Source of the DNA: Sphingomonas jaspsi DSM 18422
GTDB taxonomy: Bacteria; Pseudomonadota; Alphaproteobacteria; Sphingomonadales; Sphingomonadaceae
Direction: 5' to 3'
DNA length: 64,000 nucleotides
Assembly: GCF_000585415.1 (NCBI RefSeq)
Contig: NZ_KK073876.1
Span: 2,415,810-2,479,809 of the forward strand
Positions 1-8,886 of this stretch are shown here, in pieces. Within the stretch, counting starts at the first letter, position 1, and every line of letters begins with the position of its first letter. A program made the translations under genes and the position numbers. The notes under the pieces are model-generated. The model saw nothing but the letters and a program-made list of their open reading frames with translations. It was not told the origin of the DNA and did no database searches.

Positions 1-3
1 CGG

Positions 4-1035
4 TCAATCGTCGTCGTCGTCCTCGACCAGCAGGTTGGGGTCGTCGCGGACCGGCAGATAGCGCCACCAAAGAAGGACGTTGAGCGCCAGCGCGCTGAGC
101 TGCATCGCGCCGGCCCCGGCGACCATCGCCAGCGGCTTGCCGCTGCGCATGGCCAGCACCACCGCCACCGCCGCCGTCACCGCCGCGAACAGCGCGAAGC
201 CGCCCCGCTTGTGGGGCATATAGGGCTCCAGCCGGCTGTGATATTTCAGGCCTCGGCCGGTCCGCGCGGCGAAGTTTCCGAACGGACCGAACACGGCCAG
301 CAGGTTCTTGGTCAGCCGATAGGTGATCATCCGCCGCGTACCGACGACCGTATTCCGCGCCAGCTCGGCAAAGGTCACCGGGTCGTCGCTGCCGCGCTGC
401 GCCGCAGGCACCTCGCGGTGGAACAGGAAAATGATCAACGACCCCAGATATTCGCGCAGCCCGAACGCAATGGCGTAGCCGAGCGGTCCGCCGCCCTTCA
501 GCCAGACGACGCCCGCAACGGCCAGCATCGCCCCGGTGGTATAGAGGCGGAACAACCTGTGGTGTGCGCGCAAGTCCACCGTCCGGTACAGGCGCGCCGG
601 CAGTCCCGCCGACACCAGCGGCAGCATCATGGCCACCAGCCGCTGGTCGATCTGGACGAGCAACAGCGACAAAAGCGCCAGCTGAACCGCCATCGACAGG
701 AACACCGCGCCCTGTACCAGCGCGCCCTTGCGGATAGCCTGCCGCCGGACGGGCTTCGCCTGGTGCCAGCGACGGCGGATCGCGGTCACCGTGTTCATCT
801 GGTTGAACATGTAGACCGCGCGCATAAGCACGGTCGCTGCCAATAGGCGCGCGGCATCGGCATGGCCCACCGCCAGCGCCGCCAGCCCCCAGAAGGACAG
901 GGTGAACGCCATCGGCAGATATTCGCGGCCCGTGAGATAGAGCGCCTTCTTGCCGACCTTCTTCGCCTTCTTGCCCACGCGCTTGCGCCTGGGCTTCTGG
1001 GGATTCGGATCGGAAGGGGGCGGTTGGTCGGCCAT
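4..1035 (-). CDS. Polytopic membrane protein of unknown function
   Basis: A 343-residue protein that I do not recognise. The first 35 residues are very basic and proline/lysine-rich (GKKAKKVGKK), as expected for a cytoplasmic tail. About eight hydrophobic segments follow, and the protein ends in a run of five aspartates. There is no signal peptide and no catalytic motif that I can name. I start it at the ATG that reads MADQPP; an upstream in-frame ATG adds only nine uncharacteristic residues. It is divergent from truB, with about 70 bases between the two starts. The reading frame is uninterrupted, so it is probably a real inner-membrane protein, but its role is unknown. Confidence 0.7.
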   Translation of the reverse strand: MADQPPPSDPNPQKPRRKRVGKKAKKVGKKALYLTGREYLPMAFTLSFWGLAALAVGHADAARLLAATVLMRAVYMFNQMNTVTAIRRRWHQAKPVRRQAIRKGALVQGAVFLSMAVQLALLSLLLVQIDQRLVAMMLPLVSAGLPARLYRTVDLRAHHRLFRLYTTGAMLAVAGVVWLKGGGPLGYAIAFGLREYLGSLIIFLFHREVPAAQRGSDDPVTFAELARNTVVGTRRMITYRLTKNLLAVFGPFGNFAARTGRGLKYHSRLEPYMPHKRGGFALFAAVTAAVAVVLAMRSGKPLAMVAGAGAMQLSALALNVLLWWRYLPVRDDPNLLVEDDDDD

Positions 1036-1106
1036 CGGCGTGATGACGCGGCTTATGGCCAAGCACTCGTTGCTTGTCCATCTGGCCTTGTCTATCGGCC
1101 CACATC

Positions 1107-1994
1107 ATGCCCCTTTCCGGTTGGATCATCCTCGACAAGCCCTACGGCCTCGGCTCGACGCAGGCCGTGAGCGCAATAAAGCGCGCGCTGCGCGAGGCGG
1201 GTGAGCCCAAGACCAAGGTCGGCCATGGCGGGACGCTCGACCCGCTGGCGACCGGCGTGCTGCCGATCGCGCTGGGCGAAGCGACCAAGCTGGCGGGCCG
1301 GATGCTCGATGCGACCAAGGCCTATGACTTCACGATCCGCTTCGGCGAACAGACCGATACGCTGGACGTCGAAGGCAAGGTCGTCGCGACCAGCGACGTC
1401 CTTCCCCATCAGGCGGCGGTCGAGGCGATCCTTCCGCGCTTCACCGGCCCCATCGACCAGGTACCGCCCGCCTACTCCGCACTGAAGGTCGACGGACAGC
1501 GTGCCTACGACCTCGCCCGAGCTGGCGAGGAGGTGGAGCTCAAGACCCGGTCGGTCACGATCCATGCCCTGTCTCTGCTGTCGTTCGACGGTCGTGATGC
1601 CACCCTGTCCGCGACGGTCAGCAAAGGCACCTACATCCGATCGCTTGCACGGGACATCGCGCTGGCTCTTGGCAGTGTCGGCCATGTCACCATGTTGCGG
1701 CGGACCAAGGCGGGTCCCTTCGCCCTCAATCAGGCGATTTCACTGGACTTTCTGGGTGAAGCCGCTAAGGCGCGCGACTTGACGAGGACGGTGCTCCCGC
1801 TCGACGCGGGGCTGGACGACATCCCGGCCCTCCCCGTCACCCCCGACCAGGCCCGGCTGCTCCGACACGGGCAGGCGCTGTTCGGGATCCCCGCAACCCC
1901 GGGGCTTTTGTTGGCACGAGACGGCGAAACGCCGGTCGCGCTGGTCGAAAGCGACGGGGTCACGATCAAGGTCGTGCGCGGGTTCAACCTTTGA
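1107..1994 (+). CDS. truB: tRNA pseudouridine(55) synthase TruB
   Basis: A 295-residue enzyme that isomerises U55 in the T-loop of tRNAs. The start is at the ATG reading [12 protein letters not shown]; the N-terminal [11 protein letters not shown] block and the motif [12 protein letters not shown] carry the family signature, including the catalytic aspartate of GTLDP. Downstream [11 protein letters not shown] is the second conserved TruB block. The upstream in-frame ATG at 1074 would add eleven residues outside the family pattern. It is followed after 19 bases by rpsO and then pnp, the common translation/RNA-metabolism order. In many alphaproteobacteria rbfA precedes truB; here the upstream neighbour is instead a divergent membrane protein. 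Confidence 0.96.
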   Translation: MPLSGWIILDKPYGLGSTQAVSAIKRALREAGEPKTKVGHGGTLDPLATGVLPIALGEATKLAGRMLDATKAYDFTIRFGEQTDTLDVEGKVVATSDVLPHQAAVEAILPRFTGPIDQVPPAYSALKVDGQRAYDLARAGEEVELKTRSVTIHALSLLSFDGRDATLSATVSKGTYIRSLARDIALALGSVGHVTMLRRTKAGPFALNQAISLDFLGEAAKARDLTRTVLPLDAGLDDIPALPVTPDQARLLRHGQALFGIPATPGLLLARDGETPVALVESDGVTIKVVRGFNL

Positions 1995-2013
1995 AACGAA
2001 TAGGAGTTGTCCG

Positions 2014-2283
2014 ATGTCGATTACTGCTGAGAAGAAGGCCGAACTGATCAAGGAACACGCCCGCCAGGACGGCGATACGGGTTCGCCCGAAGTCCAGGTC
2101 GCGATCCTGACCAGCCGCATCCAGACGCTGACCGAGCACTTCAAGACCCACGCGAAGGACAACCATTCGCGCCGCGGTCTGCTGATGCTGGTCAACAAGC
2201 GCCGCAGCCTGCTTGACTATTTGAAGCGTGAAGACGCTTCGCGCTACACCGACCTCATCACGAAGCTCGGCCTGCGCAAGTAA
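2014..2283 (+). CDS. rpsO: 30S ribosomal protein S15
   Basis: An 89-residue protein of the standard S15 length. It begins MSITAEKK, with the conserved block [13 protein letters not shown] and the 16S-binding helices [18 protein letters not shown] and KRRSLLDYL. It is an early-binding protein of the 30S platform and in other bacteria represses its own mRNA. The start is preceded by TAGGAGTTG, a good Shine-Dalgarno sequence. It lies 19 bases after truB and 173 bases before pnp, with a strong hairpin in the second gap. Confidence 0.98.
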   Translation: MSITAEKKAELIKEHARQDGDTGSPEVQVAILTSRIQTLTEHFKTHAKDNHSRRGLLMLVNKRRSLLDYLKREDASRYTDLITKLGLRK

Positions 2284-2294
2284 GCAAAGTTTCA

Positions 2295-2322
2295 CGAAGG
2301 GCGCCCATCGCGGCGCCCTTCG
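2295..2322 (+). promoter_or_regulatory. rpsO-pnp intercistronic hairpin
   Basis: An 11-bp perfect stem (CGAAGGGCGCC and its complement) with a six-base loop starts 11 bases after the rpsO stop. No T-run follows, so it is not a clean intrinsic terminator. In enterobacteria the rpsO-pnp spacer carries an RNase III processing hairpin through which PNPase controls its own mRNA. A similar role is plausible here but is inference. Confidence 0.6.
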
Positions 2323-2456
2323 ACTATTTCGGACCCCTCGCAATTCGGCGGGGCGTTTGAAGGGGCAGGAACGAACGCCCCGAACCGCGATGGGCCGGAT
2401 AGCCCATCACCTAGATGACCCCGCCGGCATCCGGCCTGCGGGACGAAGGAAATCAA

Positions 2457-4793
2457 ATGTTCGATATCAAAACCGTAGAAATCGATCTTGGCGGCAAGAC
2501 CCTCAAGCTCGAAACGGGCCGCGTTGCCCGTCAGGCCAATGGCAGTGTCATGGCCACCATGGGCGAAACCGTCGTCCTTTGCGCGGTCACCGCCGCCAAG
2601 AATGTGAAGCCGGGGCAGGACTTCTTCCCGCTGACCGTCCACTACCAGGAAAAATTCTCGGCCGCCGGCCGTATCCCGGGTGGCTTCTTCAAGCGTGAGC
2701 GCGGCGCGACCGAAAAGGAAACGCTGACCAGCCGCCTGATCGACCGTCCGATCCGCCCGCTGTTCCCGGAAGGCTTCTACAACGAAGTCCTCGTGATCGC
2801 GCAGGTGCTGTCGTACGACGGCGAGAACGAGCCCGACATCGTCGCCATGTGCGCCGCGTCGGCTGCGCTGTGCCTTTCGGGCGTTCCCTTCATGGGCCCG
2901 ATCGGCGCCGCGCGCGTCGGTTACAAGGATGGCGAATACATCCTCAACCCGACCAACACCGAAGTCGCCGAAGGTGACCTCGACCTGGTTGTCGCCGGCA
3001 CCCTCGACGCCGTGATGATGGTCGAATCCGAAGCCAAGGAACTGTCGGAAGACACGATGCTTGGCGCGGTCATGTTCGCCCACGCCGCGTCGAAGAAGAT
3101 CTGCGAAGGCATCATCAAGCTGGCCGAACAGGCCGCCAAGGATCCGTGGGACCTCGCCACCAGCGACGCCAAGGACCAGGCCAAGAAAAAGCTGAAGGAC
3201 ATCATCGGCGCCGACGTCGAAGCCGCCTACAAGCTGACCGACAAGTCGGCCCGTTCGTCGGCCCTCAACGCCGCCCGCGACAAGGCCAAGGAAGCCTTTG
3301 CCGACGCCGATCCGCAGGAACAGCTGTCGGCCGCCAAGGCGGTCAAGAGCCTGGAAGCCGACATCGTGCGCACCGCCATCCTCAAGGAAGGTCGCCGCAT
3401 CGACGGTCGCGACACCAAGACCGTGCGTCCGATCGAAGCCATCGTCGGCTTCCTGCCGCGCGCCCATGGTTCGGCGCTGTTCACCCGCGGTGAAACGCAG
3501 GCGATCTGCACCACCACGCTGGGCACCAAGGACGCCGAGCAGATGATCGACGGCCTCGAAGGCCTGTCGTACTCGCGCTTCATGCTGCACTACAACTTCC
3601 CGCCCTATTCGGTCGGTGAAGTGGGCCGCTTCGGCGCGCCCGGCCGCCGCGAAGTCGGCCACGGCAAGCTGGCGTGGCGTGCGCTGCACCCGATGTTGCC
3701 GGATGCGGAAGAGTTTCCGTACACGATCCGCGTCCTGTCGGACATCACCGAGAGCAATGGCTCCTCGTCGATGGCCACCGTCTGCGGTGGTTCGCTGTCG
3801 ATGATGGACGCCGGCGTTCCGCTGAAGCGTCCGGTCGCCGGCATCGCCATGGGCCTGATCCTCGAAGGCAAGGATTTCGCGGTCATCAGCGACATCCTGG
3901 GCGACGAAGATCACCTGGGCGACATGGACTTCAAGGTTGCGGGCACGTCCGAAGGCATCACCACGATGCAGATGGACATCAAGGTCGCCGGCATCACCGA
4001 GGAGATCATGAAGGTTGCGCTGGCGCAGGCCAAGGACGGCCGCGCGCATATCCTCGGCGAAATGGCCAAGGCGCTCGACCACACCCGTGAAGAACTGTCG
4101 GCCCACGCGCCGCGGATCGAAACGATGCAGATCGCCAAGGACAAGATCCGCGAAGTGATCGGCACCGGCGGCAAGGTCATTCGCGAAATCGTCGCGACGA
4201 CCGGCGCCAAGGTCGACATCGACGACGAAGGCCTGATCAAGATCAGCTCGTCGGACCTGTCGCAGATCGAAGCCGCCCGCAACTGGATCACCGGCATCGT
4301 CGCTGAACCGGAAGTCGGCGCGATCTACACCGGCAAGGTCGCCAACATTGTCGATTTCGGCGCGTTCGTGACCTTCATGCCGGGCAAGGACGGCCTCGTC
4401 CACGTTTCGGAAATCAAGAACGAGCGCGTGGAAAAGGTCAGCGACGTCCTGACCGAAGGCCAGGAAGTGAAGGTCAAGCTGCTGGAAGTTGACCAGCGCG
4501 GCAAGGTTCGCCTGTCGATGCGCGTCGTCGACCAGGAAACCGGCGCCGAGCTGGAAGACACCCGCCCGCCGCGCGAACCGCGTGAAGGCGGCGATCGTGA
4601 TCGGGGCCCCCGCGGCGATCGTGGCGATCGCGGCCCGCGCCGTGACCGTGGCGACCGCGGCGACCGTGGTCGTGGCCCGCGCGGCGAAGGCCGTGGCGAC
4701 CGTGGCCCGCGCCGCGAGCGTCGCGAAGGCGGCGATGACGGCCCCGCGCCCGAATTCGCACCCGCCTTCCTGACCGGCGACAGTGACGACTAA
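2457..4793 (+). CDS. pnp: Polyribonucleotide nucleotidyltransferase (PNPase)
   Basis: A 778-residue phosphorolytic 3'-5' exoribonuclease, part of the RNA degradation machinery. Two RNase PH domains flank an alpha-helical linker; the second carries the catalytic region ([37 protein letters not shown]). A KH domain ([12 protein letters not shown]) and an S1 domain ([18 protein letters not shown]) follow. I start at the ATG reading [10 protein letters not shown], preceded by GACGAAGGA; the longer frame lacks family support. After the S1 domain there is an unusual tail of roughly 70 residues dominated by Arg-Gly-Asp repeats, ending in an acidic segment. A strong terminator follows. Confidence 0.98.
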   Translation: MFDIKTVEIDLGGKTLKLETGRVARQANGSVMATMGETVVLCAVTAAKNVKPGQDFFPLTVHYQEKFSAAGRIPGGFFKRERGATEKETLTSRLIDRPIRPLFPEGFYNEVLVIAQVLSYDGENEPDIVAMCAASAALCLSGVPFMGPIGAARVGYKDGEYILNPTNTEVAEGDLDLVVAGTLDAVMMVESEAKELSEDTMLGAVMFAHAASKKICEGIIKLAEQAAKDPWDLATSDAKDQAKKKLKDIIGADVEAAYKLTDKSARSSALNAARDKAKEAFADADPQEQLSAAKAVKSLEADIVRTAILKEGRRIDGRDTKTVRPIEAIVGFLPRAHGSALFTRGETQAICTTTLGTKDAEQMIDGLEGLSYSRFMLHYNFPPYSVGEVGRFGAPGRREVGHGKLAWRALHPMLPDAEEFPYTIRVLSDITESNGSSSMATVCGGSLSMMDAGVPLKRPVAGIAMGLILEGKDFAVISDILGDEDHLGDMDFKVAGTSEGITTMQMDIKVAGITEEIMKVALAQAKDGRAHILGEMAKALDHTREELSAHAPRIETMQIAKDKIREVIGTGGKVIREIVATTGAKVDIDDEGLIKISSSDLSQIEAARNWITGIVAEPEVGAIYTGKVANIVDFGAFVTFMPGKDGLVHVSEIKNERVEKVSDVLTEGQEVKVKLLEVDQRGKVRLSMRVVDQETGAELEDTRPPREPREGGDRDRGPRGDRGDRGPRRDRGDRGDRGRGPRGEGRGDRGPRRERREGGDDGPAPEFAPAFLTGDSDD

Positions 4794-4830
4794 AGTCGTC
4801 TGTCACCGTCTTTGGGACGCGTGAAGATTG

Positions 4831-4860
4831 AAGGGCCCCCGGCAACGGGGGCCCTTTTTT
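4831..4860 (+). terminator. Intrinsic terminator of pnp
   Basis: The stem AAGGGCCCCC pairs with its complement across a GGCAAC loop and runs into a T-tract. It sits 38 bases after the pnp stop and should end the truB-rpsO-pnp transcript. Confidence 0.9.
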
Positions 4861-4881
4861 CTCAGGGGCCTTGACGTTTCC

Positions 4882-4898
4882 ATGTTGCGACGCAACAT
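4882..4898. promoter_or_regulatory. 17-bp perfect palindrome (ATGTTGCG-A-CGCAACAT)
   Basis: Two 8-bp arms flank one central base. It lies just downstream of the TTGACG hexamer at 4871, a typical place for a repressor operator. The binding protein is unknown. Confidence 0.5.
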
Positions 4899-5038
4899 TC
4901 GTACGCGATGACGACCTTTCGCCCTTCCGCCCATGCTATCGCCTGTTGTTGGCGCTGTAGGCATAATGCGGCGGCGCGATGGCGCGGCTTGGACTAGGTT
5001 GCGCCTGGCGACCTGACATCCGGACCGAACCCCGAACG

Positions 5039-5064
5039 ACCCGCCGCCACCGGCGGGTTTTTTT
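5039..5064 (+). terminator. Intrinsic terminator without an obvious upstream gene
   Basis: Stem ACCCGCCG / CGGCGGGT with a CCAC tetraloop, followed directly by seven T. The T-run is only on the plus strand, so a plus-strand transcript starting after pnp must end here. Confidence 0.85.
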
Positions 5065-5165
5065 GTGCCCGCGTTACGGGTCGGGCGGTCAGTGAAAGTG
5101 CCGAGCGATCCGCCCCCTTCCACCGACGACCCCCCAAACCGACGTCACGAAAAAAGGAACCCAAT

Positions 5166-6431
5166 ATGCGAACCGCTCGATCCTCTATCCTGCAAGTCTC
5201 CGTGATCGCCGTCGCGACCGCCTTGCTTGCCACGCCCGCCGCCGCAACGGACGGATATTTTCTCCACGGCGTCGGCGCCAAGGCGAAGGGCACAGGCGGC
5301 GTTGCCATCGCCCTTCCGCAGGAGGCGACCAGCATTGCCACCAACCCTGCCCTCGCCACCCAGCTCGGCCATCGCGCCGACCTTGGCATCGACATTTTCG
5401 TGCCTGATCGCGGAGCAACCATCAGCGGCAACCAGTTCGGCCTGAACGGCAGCTACAGCGGCAATGGCGCCAATCCCTTCGTGCTTGGCGACGTGGCCTA
5501 TGTCCGCCCGATCTCTGACCGGGTGTCCGCGGGCATCGCCATTTATGCTAACGGCGGCATGAATACCGTCTACAAGCGCAATCCCTTCGCCTCGCTCGGC
5601 GCCACCGGAAAGGCTGGCGTCGACCTTAAGCAGGCGTTCATCACGCCGACCATCGCGGTCGAGGTCGCCGACGGTCAGAGCCTTGGCGTGTCGGCGGTCG
5701 CGGTCGTCCAGACGTTTCGCGCTTATGGCATTGCGCCCTTTTCGGGCGCGTCCCTGGATCCGGCCAATTTCACCAATCGCGGAAACGACTGGTCGACCGG
5801 CTTCGGCTTCAAGGTCGGCTATTACGGTCGCCTGAGCGACCAGTTGTCCGTCGGCGCCTTTTACCAGTCCAAAATCCGGGCATCCCGCTTCGACAAATAT
5901 GCCGGCCTGTTCGAAGATCGCGGTGATTTCGACGTGCCGGCTTCGTTCGGCGTCGGCGTGGCAGTCAAGCCCACGAAGCGGCTGACCGTCGGCGTGGACT
6001 ATCGCCGCATCCAATATTCCGGGGTGGGTTCGGTCGGAAACTCGATCGCGCTGCTGTTCGAGGGTCGGCCGCTGGGCCAGAAAGGCGGCCCGGGTTTCGG
6101 CTGGCGCGACATTAACGTCTATAAGGTTGGGGCGGTTTGGGACGTCAACGATCGGCTGACGCTTCGGGCCGGCTACGGCCGCTCCGGCAATCCCGTTCCG
6201 AAGGGTGAAACCCTGTTCAACATCCTTGCGCCCGGCATCGTCCAGGATCACCTCACGATCGGGGTCACGCACAAGGTCAGCGACCGGGTAGAGTTGAGCG
6301 CCCACGCCCTTCGCGCCTTTCGCAATAGCCAGGAAGGCCGCGGGTCGATCCCTGCCAGCTTTGGCGGCGGCGAAGCCGATATTTCGCTGGCCGAAACGTC
6401 GTTCGGACTCGGCCTGGGATTGAAATTCTAA
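5166..6431 (+). CDS. FadL/OmpP1-type outer-membrane transport protein
   Basis: A 421-residue outer-membrane beta-barrel of the FadL/TodX family, which takes up long-chain fatty acids or hydrophobic compounds. It has a signal peptide (cleavage near TPAAA-TDGYF), then the family N-terminus YFLHGVGAKAKGTGG and the early motif ATSIATNPALA. The chain ends in the beta-barrel signature GLGLGLKF with a terminal Phe. The ATG is preceded by AAAAAAGGAA. It stands alone, downstream of the terminator at 5039-5064 and convergent with the DUF2892 gene. The substrate cannot be read from the sequence. Confidence 0.88.
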   Translation: MRTARSSILQVSVIAVATALLATPAAATDGYFLHGVGAKAKGTGGVAIALPQEATSIATNPALATQLGHRADLGIDIFVPDRGATISGNQFGLNGSYSGNGANPFVLGDVAYVRPISDRVSAGIAIYANGGMNTVYKRNPFASLGATGKAGVDLKQAFITPTIAVEVADGQSLGVSAVAVVQTFRAYGIAPFSGASLDPANFTNRGNDWSTGFGFKVGYYGRLSDQLSVGAFYQSKIRASRFDKYAGLFEDRGDFDVPASFGVGVAVKPTKRLTVGVDYRRIQYSGVGSVGNSIALLFEGRPLGQKGGPGFGWRDINVYKVGAVWDVNDRLTLRAGYGRSGNPVPKGETLFNILAPGIVQDHLTIGVTHKVSDRVELSAHALRAFRNSQEGRGSIPASFGGGEADISLAETSFGLGLGLKF

Positions 6432-6437
6432 AGGCTG

Positions 6438-6662
6438 CTAGCCCCCATAATGCTCGGTGCCGTCGTGGCTGTGGCTGTCGATCCCGATCGCCTTGTAGAA
6501 GGGACAATGGCCCGCCACGGCCGTACCGAAAAATACGATTGCCAACGCCCCAAGCACCCACGCCATCGGGCCTTCGATGAATCCCATGGCAATGACGAAC
6601 ACGATGACCATCGCGATCAGCAGTCTCGCGATGCGGTCTCCAGCGGCAACATTCTTGATCAT
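6438..6662 (-). CDS. Small DUF2892 (YgaP-type transmembrane) protein
   Basis: A 74-residue inner-membrane protein: MIKNVAAGDRIARLL, two hydrophobic helices, then AGHCPFYKAIGID, the usual pattern of the DUF2892 family that is often fused or adjacent to rhodanese domains. The start at 6662 is fixed by GGGAGGCGTCT just upstream; the longer frame has no family similarity. It lies downstream of the persulfide operon on the same strand. A 144-base gap separates it from TauE and contains a separate, apparently regulated promoter. A role in sulfur handling is inferred from this neighbourhood. Confidence 0.85.
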   Translation of the reverse strand: MIKNVAAGDRIARLLIAMVIVFVIAMGFIEGPMAWVLGALAIVFFGTAVAGHCPFYKAIGIDSHSHDGTEHYGG

Positions 6663-6749
6663 AGACGCCTCCCGTATGCCGGGCCGGCGGGTACAGGGCG
6701 CCGACCACTCGGCGCTGGCGGGCATTCGGCAACCCGTCGCGTCGCCCGC

Positions 6750-6778
6750 AGAATAACCTAACACAGGTTATAGTTCAA
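6750..6778 (-). promoter_or_regulatory. Sigma70-type promoter with internal operator for the DUF2892 gene
   Basis: Read on the minus strand: TTGAAC (6778-6773), a 17-base spacer, then TATTCT (6755-6750). An inverted repeat ATAACCT-N5-AGGTTAT (6753-6771) fills the spacer, the classic position for repressor occlusion. Confidence 0.6.
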
Positions 6779-6806
6779 ATTGGACCGACCTACGGGCACC
6801 CCGCGG

Positions 6807-7592
6807 TCAGGCAGCGTTGGCGCTTTTCCAGAGCATGTAGGCGGCGACCACGAAAATCAGGCCGGCGAAGACCTGGGACAGGCGCCCCTTGCTCGATAGG
6901 CTCTTCGCCGCCCGCGTTCCCAGGAGCGATCCAACGAGCCCTCCGGCGACGAAAACCCCGGCCAGCAACCAGTCGACCAGCCCAGAGATTGCATAATTGA
7001 GCGCGGTCGTCAGTCCGAAGGCGGTGACCGCGACCAGGCTGGTCCCGACCGCGTTGATCATCGGCATGCGCGTCGATCCGATCAGGCCCGGGACGATGAG
7101 AAAGCCGCCGCCGATTCCAAAAAAGCCGCTGAACGCCCCGGTCGCAAGCCCGTAGCCTGCCACCTTGGGCGCATTTCCCCGGTTGAGATGCGCGTCGGCG
7201 TCACCCCCCTCTTCCTTCCGGCGAAGCATCAGCACGCCGACGACAATCATCACGATCGCGAACAGGAACAATAGGCGTTGCCCGTCGAATGCCTTGCCCG
7301 CCGTCGATCCGGCGAACGCACCGAGGACGCCTGCTGCGGCGTAGGCAAGACCGATCGACCATTTGACGGTGCCGGTCCGGGCATGATTGAACAGCCCGAG
7401 CAGCGCATTGGCGGCAACCGCCAGCGCGCTGGTTCCAATGGCGACGTGCGGGCTTTTGACCCCGACCAAATAGACCATCAGCGGCACCGCCAAGATCGAA
7501 CCGCCACCGCCCACCAGCCCGAGGCTGAAGCCGACGATCGCGCCCGATCCGGCGCCGAGGATATAATGGAAGAGATCGATCGCCGGCGTCAG
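6807..7592 (-). CDS. TauE/SafE-family sulfite/sulfonate exporter-like membrane protein, probably CTG start
   Basis: A predicted anion exporter of the TauE/SafE (DUF81) family, about 261 residues with eight hydrophobic segments and the N-terminal signature GLVGGGGSILAVP. The first standard start codon in frame is a GTG at 7514, which falls inside that signature and removes helix 1. The reading frame continues upstream with an intact helix (FHYILGAGSGAIVGFSLGL) to a CTG at 7592. That CTG overlaps the stop of the preceding gene as CTGA, exactly where two other genes of the operon start with GTGA. No ATG, GTG or TTG exists between the upstream in-frame stop and 7514. I therefore place the start at the CTG. 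Confidence 0.75.
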   Translation of the reverse strand: MTPAIDLFHYILGAGSGAIVGFSLGLVGGGGSILAVPLMVYLVGVKSPHVAIGTSALAVAANALLGLFNHARTGTVKWSIGLAYAAAGVLGAFAGSTAGKAFDGQRLLFLFAIVMIVVGVLMLRRKEEGGDADAHLNRGNAPKVAGYGLATGAFSGFFGIGGGFLIVPGLIGSTRMPMINAVGTSLVAVTAFGLTTALNYAISGLVDWLLAGVFVAGGLVGSLLGTRAAKSLSSKGRLSQVFAGLIFVVAAYMLWKSANAA

Positions 7593-8008
7593 AGCCCCCG
7601 CTCCAGCCGCTCGTGCATCGCACTGATGTCATAGCCTGCGGTGGCCGCCATGCGGATTACCTCGTCGGTCGACAGCCGGTCGCGCGCGGCAAGTGCCCAA
7701 AGCTGGGTCGAGCGCGTCCCGGTGCGACAGAAGGCGAGGACCGGCTTGTCGAAGCCCGTTACGGCGTCGCGGAAAGCAAGCGCCTGATCGTCGCTCATCT
7801 GGCCCGGCGCGATCGGAATATAGGCCGTCGCCAGTCCCGCCGCCTTCGCGGCCTGCTCGATTGCTGCCCAGTCAGGCTGATCCGCACCTTCGCCGTCGGG
7901 GCGGTTGCCGACGATCGCCTTGAACCCCATCGCCTGGATTGCGGCGACGTCGTCCGCGCTGATCTGGTCGGACACCGACACGTTGGGAGTAAGGGTTCTG
8001 ATGTCCAT
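7589..8008 (-). CDS. TIGR01244-family sulfurtransferase/phosphatase-like protein
   Basis: A 139-residue single-domain protein of the TIGR01244/DUF442 family, which in some bacteria is fused to the persulfide dioxygenase domain (Blh). The active loop FCRTGTRS has the nucleophilic Cys and the Arg of a rhodanese-like CX4R loop. The N-terminus (NVSVSDQISADDVAAIQAMGFKAI) is typical of the family. It probably transfers sulfane sulfur or acts on a persulfide intermediate made by the neighbouring dioxygenase. It starts three bases after the preceding gene's stop, and its own stop overlaps the proposed TauE start. Confidence 0.85.
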   Translation of the reverse strand: MDIRTLTPNVSVSDQISADDVAAIQAMGFKAIVGNRPDGEGADQPDWAAIEQAAKAAGLATAYIPIAPGQMSDDQALAFRDAVTGFDKPVLAFCRTGTRSTQLWALAARDRLSTDEVIRMAATAGYDISAMHERLERGL

Positions 8009-8011
8009 GGA

Positions 8012-8443
8012 TCAGCCTTTCGTTCGTTCGATCGTCAAATAATGGAGCGCCATCCCCGCGATCATTGCCGCGATGAAGGGCAGGACCTTGGCGGGCACGA
8101 GCGCAAGCGACGCGACCGCAGGCCCGGGACAAATGCCGGCGATCCCCCAGCCGATGCCGAAGAGGATGGCACCGGCGATCAGTTTCCCGTCCAGGTCGGT
8201 GCGATCGGGCAAACTCCATGTCTCTGCAAAAACAGGCCGTCCCATCCCGCGCTGAATCCGCCAGGCGAAGGCCATCACGATCAACGCACCGCCCATGACG
8301 AACGCCAGCGTCGGGTCCCAGTCGCCGAACAGGTCGAGAAAGTGGCGGACGCGCTGCGGGTTGACCATCCCGCCAACGGTGAGTCCTGCGCCGAACAGCG
8401 TGCCCGACACCAGCGGCGGCAGAAGTCGTCGAAGCGCGCTCAC
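8012..8443 (-). CDS. YeeE/YedE (DUF6691) family transporter subunit
   Basis: A 143-residue, four-helix membrane protein. The conserved motifs [10 protein letters not shown] and [14 protein letters not shown], with its Cys, match the second half of split YeeE/YedE sulfur-compound transporters. The GTG start at 8443 overlaps the TGA of the preceding half as GTGA, so translation is coupled. An alternative longer frame from 8569 has no membrane-protein character. With the upstream half it likely forms one importer of thiosulfate or another sulfur species; the substrate is inferred from the family. Confidence 0.88.
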   Translation of the reverse strand: MSALRRLLPPLVSGTLFGAGLTVGGMVNPQRVRHFLDLFGDWDPTLAFVMGGALIVMAFAWRIQRGMGRPVFAETWSLPDRTDLDGKLIAGAILFGIGWGIAGICPGPAVASLALVPAKVLPFIAAMIAGMALHYLTIERTKG

Positions 8444-8886
8444 AGGGCCACCCCCGCGGCGCGAAGGATCGCGACGGTCGCAATGCCGGATGCCATGAAG
8501 GTCGCCGTCGCGACCAGCGAGCGCTGCGACAGTCGGCTGACGCCGCACACGCCATGACCACTGGTGCACCCGCTGCCGAGCCTAGTGCCGAAGCCGACCA
8601 GCAGGCCGGCGACGATCACCGCCGGAAGCGGCACATAATCGAGGGGCCCGACCTTGCCACCAAGCAATGCAGCCACCAGCGCGCCGACGGGAAGTCCTAC
8701 CAGGAACATCCAGGCGCTGGAGCGCGACATGGTGCCGCCGCCGAGCCCAAGCCCGCGCGCGGCAATGCCGGAGACGCCCGCGATCCGGCCCGCACCGAGC
8801 AGCATGATCGCCCCGGCCAAACCGATCAGGACGCCGCCGACCAACCCGCCCAGCTGATCGGCCATCGGGAACCATGGAAGACTCAC
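8440..8886 (-). CDS. YeeE/YedE family transporter subunit
   Basis: A 148-residue membrane protein with the family motif [18 protein letters not shown]; its cysteines line the sulfur-relay path in characterised thiosulfate importers of this family. It is the first half of the split transporter whose second half follows directly. The GTG at 8886 overlaps the dioxygenase stop as GTGA; an internal ATG at 8865 (MADQLGG) is the alternative start. Confidence 0.88.
   Translation of the reverse strand: MSLPWFPMADQLGGLVGGVLIGLAGAIMLLGAGRIAGVSGIAARGLGLGGGTMSRSSAWMFLVGLPVGALVAALLGGKVGPLDYVPLPAVIVAGLLVGFGTRLGSGCTSGHGVCGVSRLSQRSLVATATFMASGIATVAILRAAGVAL

Larger units (their letters stand above)
4871..5064 (+). 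ncRNA. Candidate small RNA or leader between pnp and the porin gene
   Basis: No ORF explains this stretch, yet it ends in a textbook intrinsic terminator while pnp already has its own. A possible -35 (TTGACG, 4871-4876) and the -10-like CATAAT at 4962-4967 are the only promoter hints; they are not a matched pair. The transcript would be roughly 90-160 nt. It could be an independent small RNA or an attenuated leader of the FadL-type gene at 5166. I do not recognise it as 6S, SRP or tmRNA. Confidence 0.35.

Noticed and set aside
2292..4403. 703-residue ORF on the strand opposite pnp
   Set aside because: A shadow frame of a GC-rich conserved gene; the encoded sequence is low-complexity and matches no family, while pnp is unmistakable.
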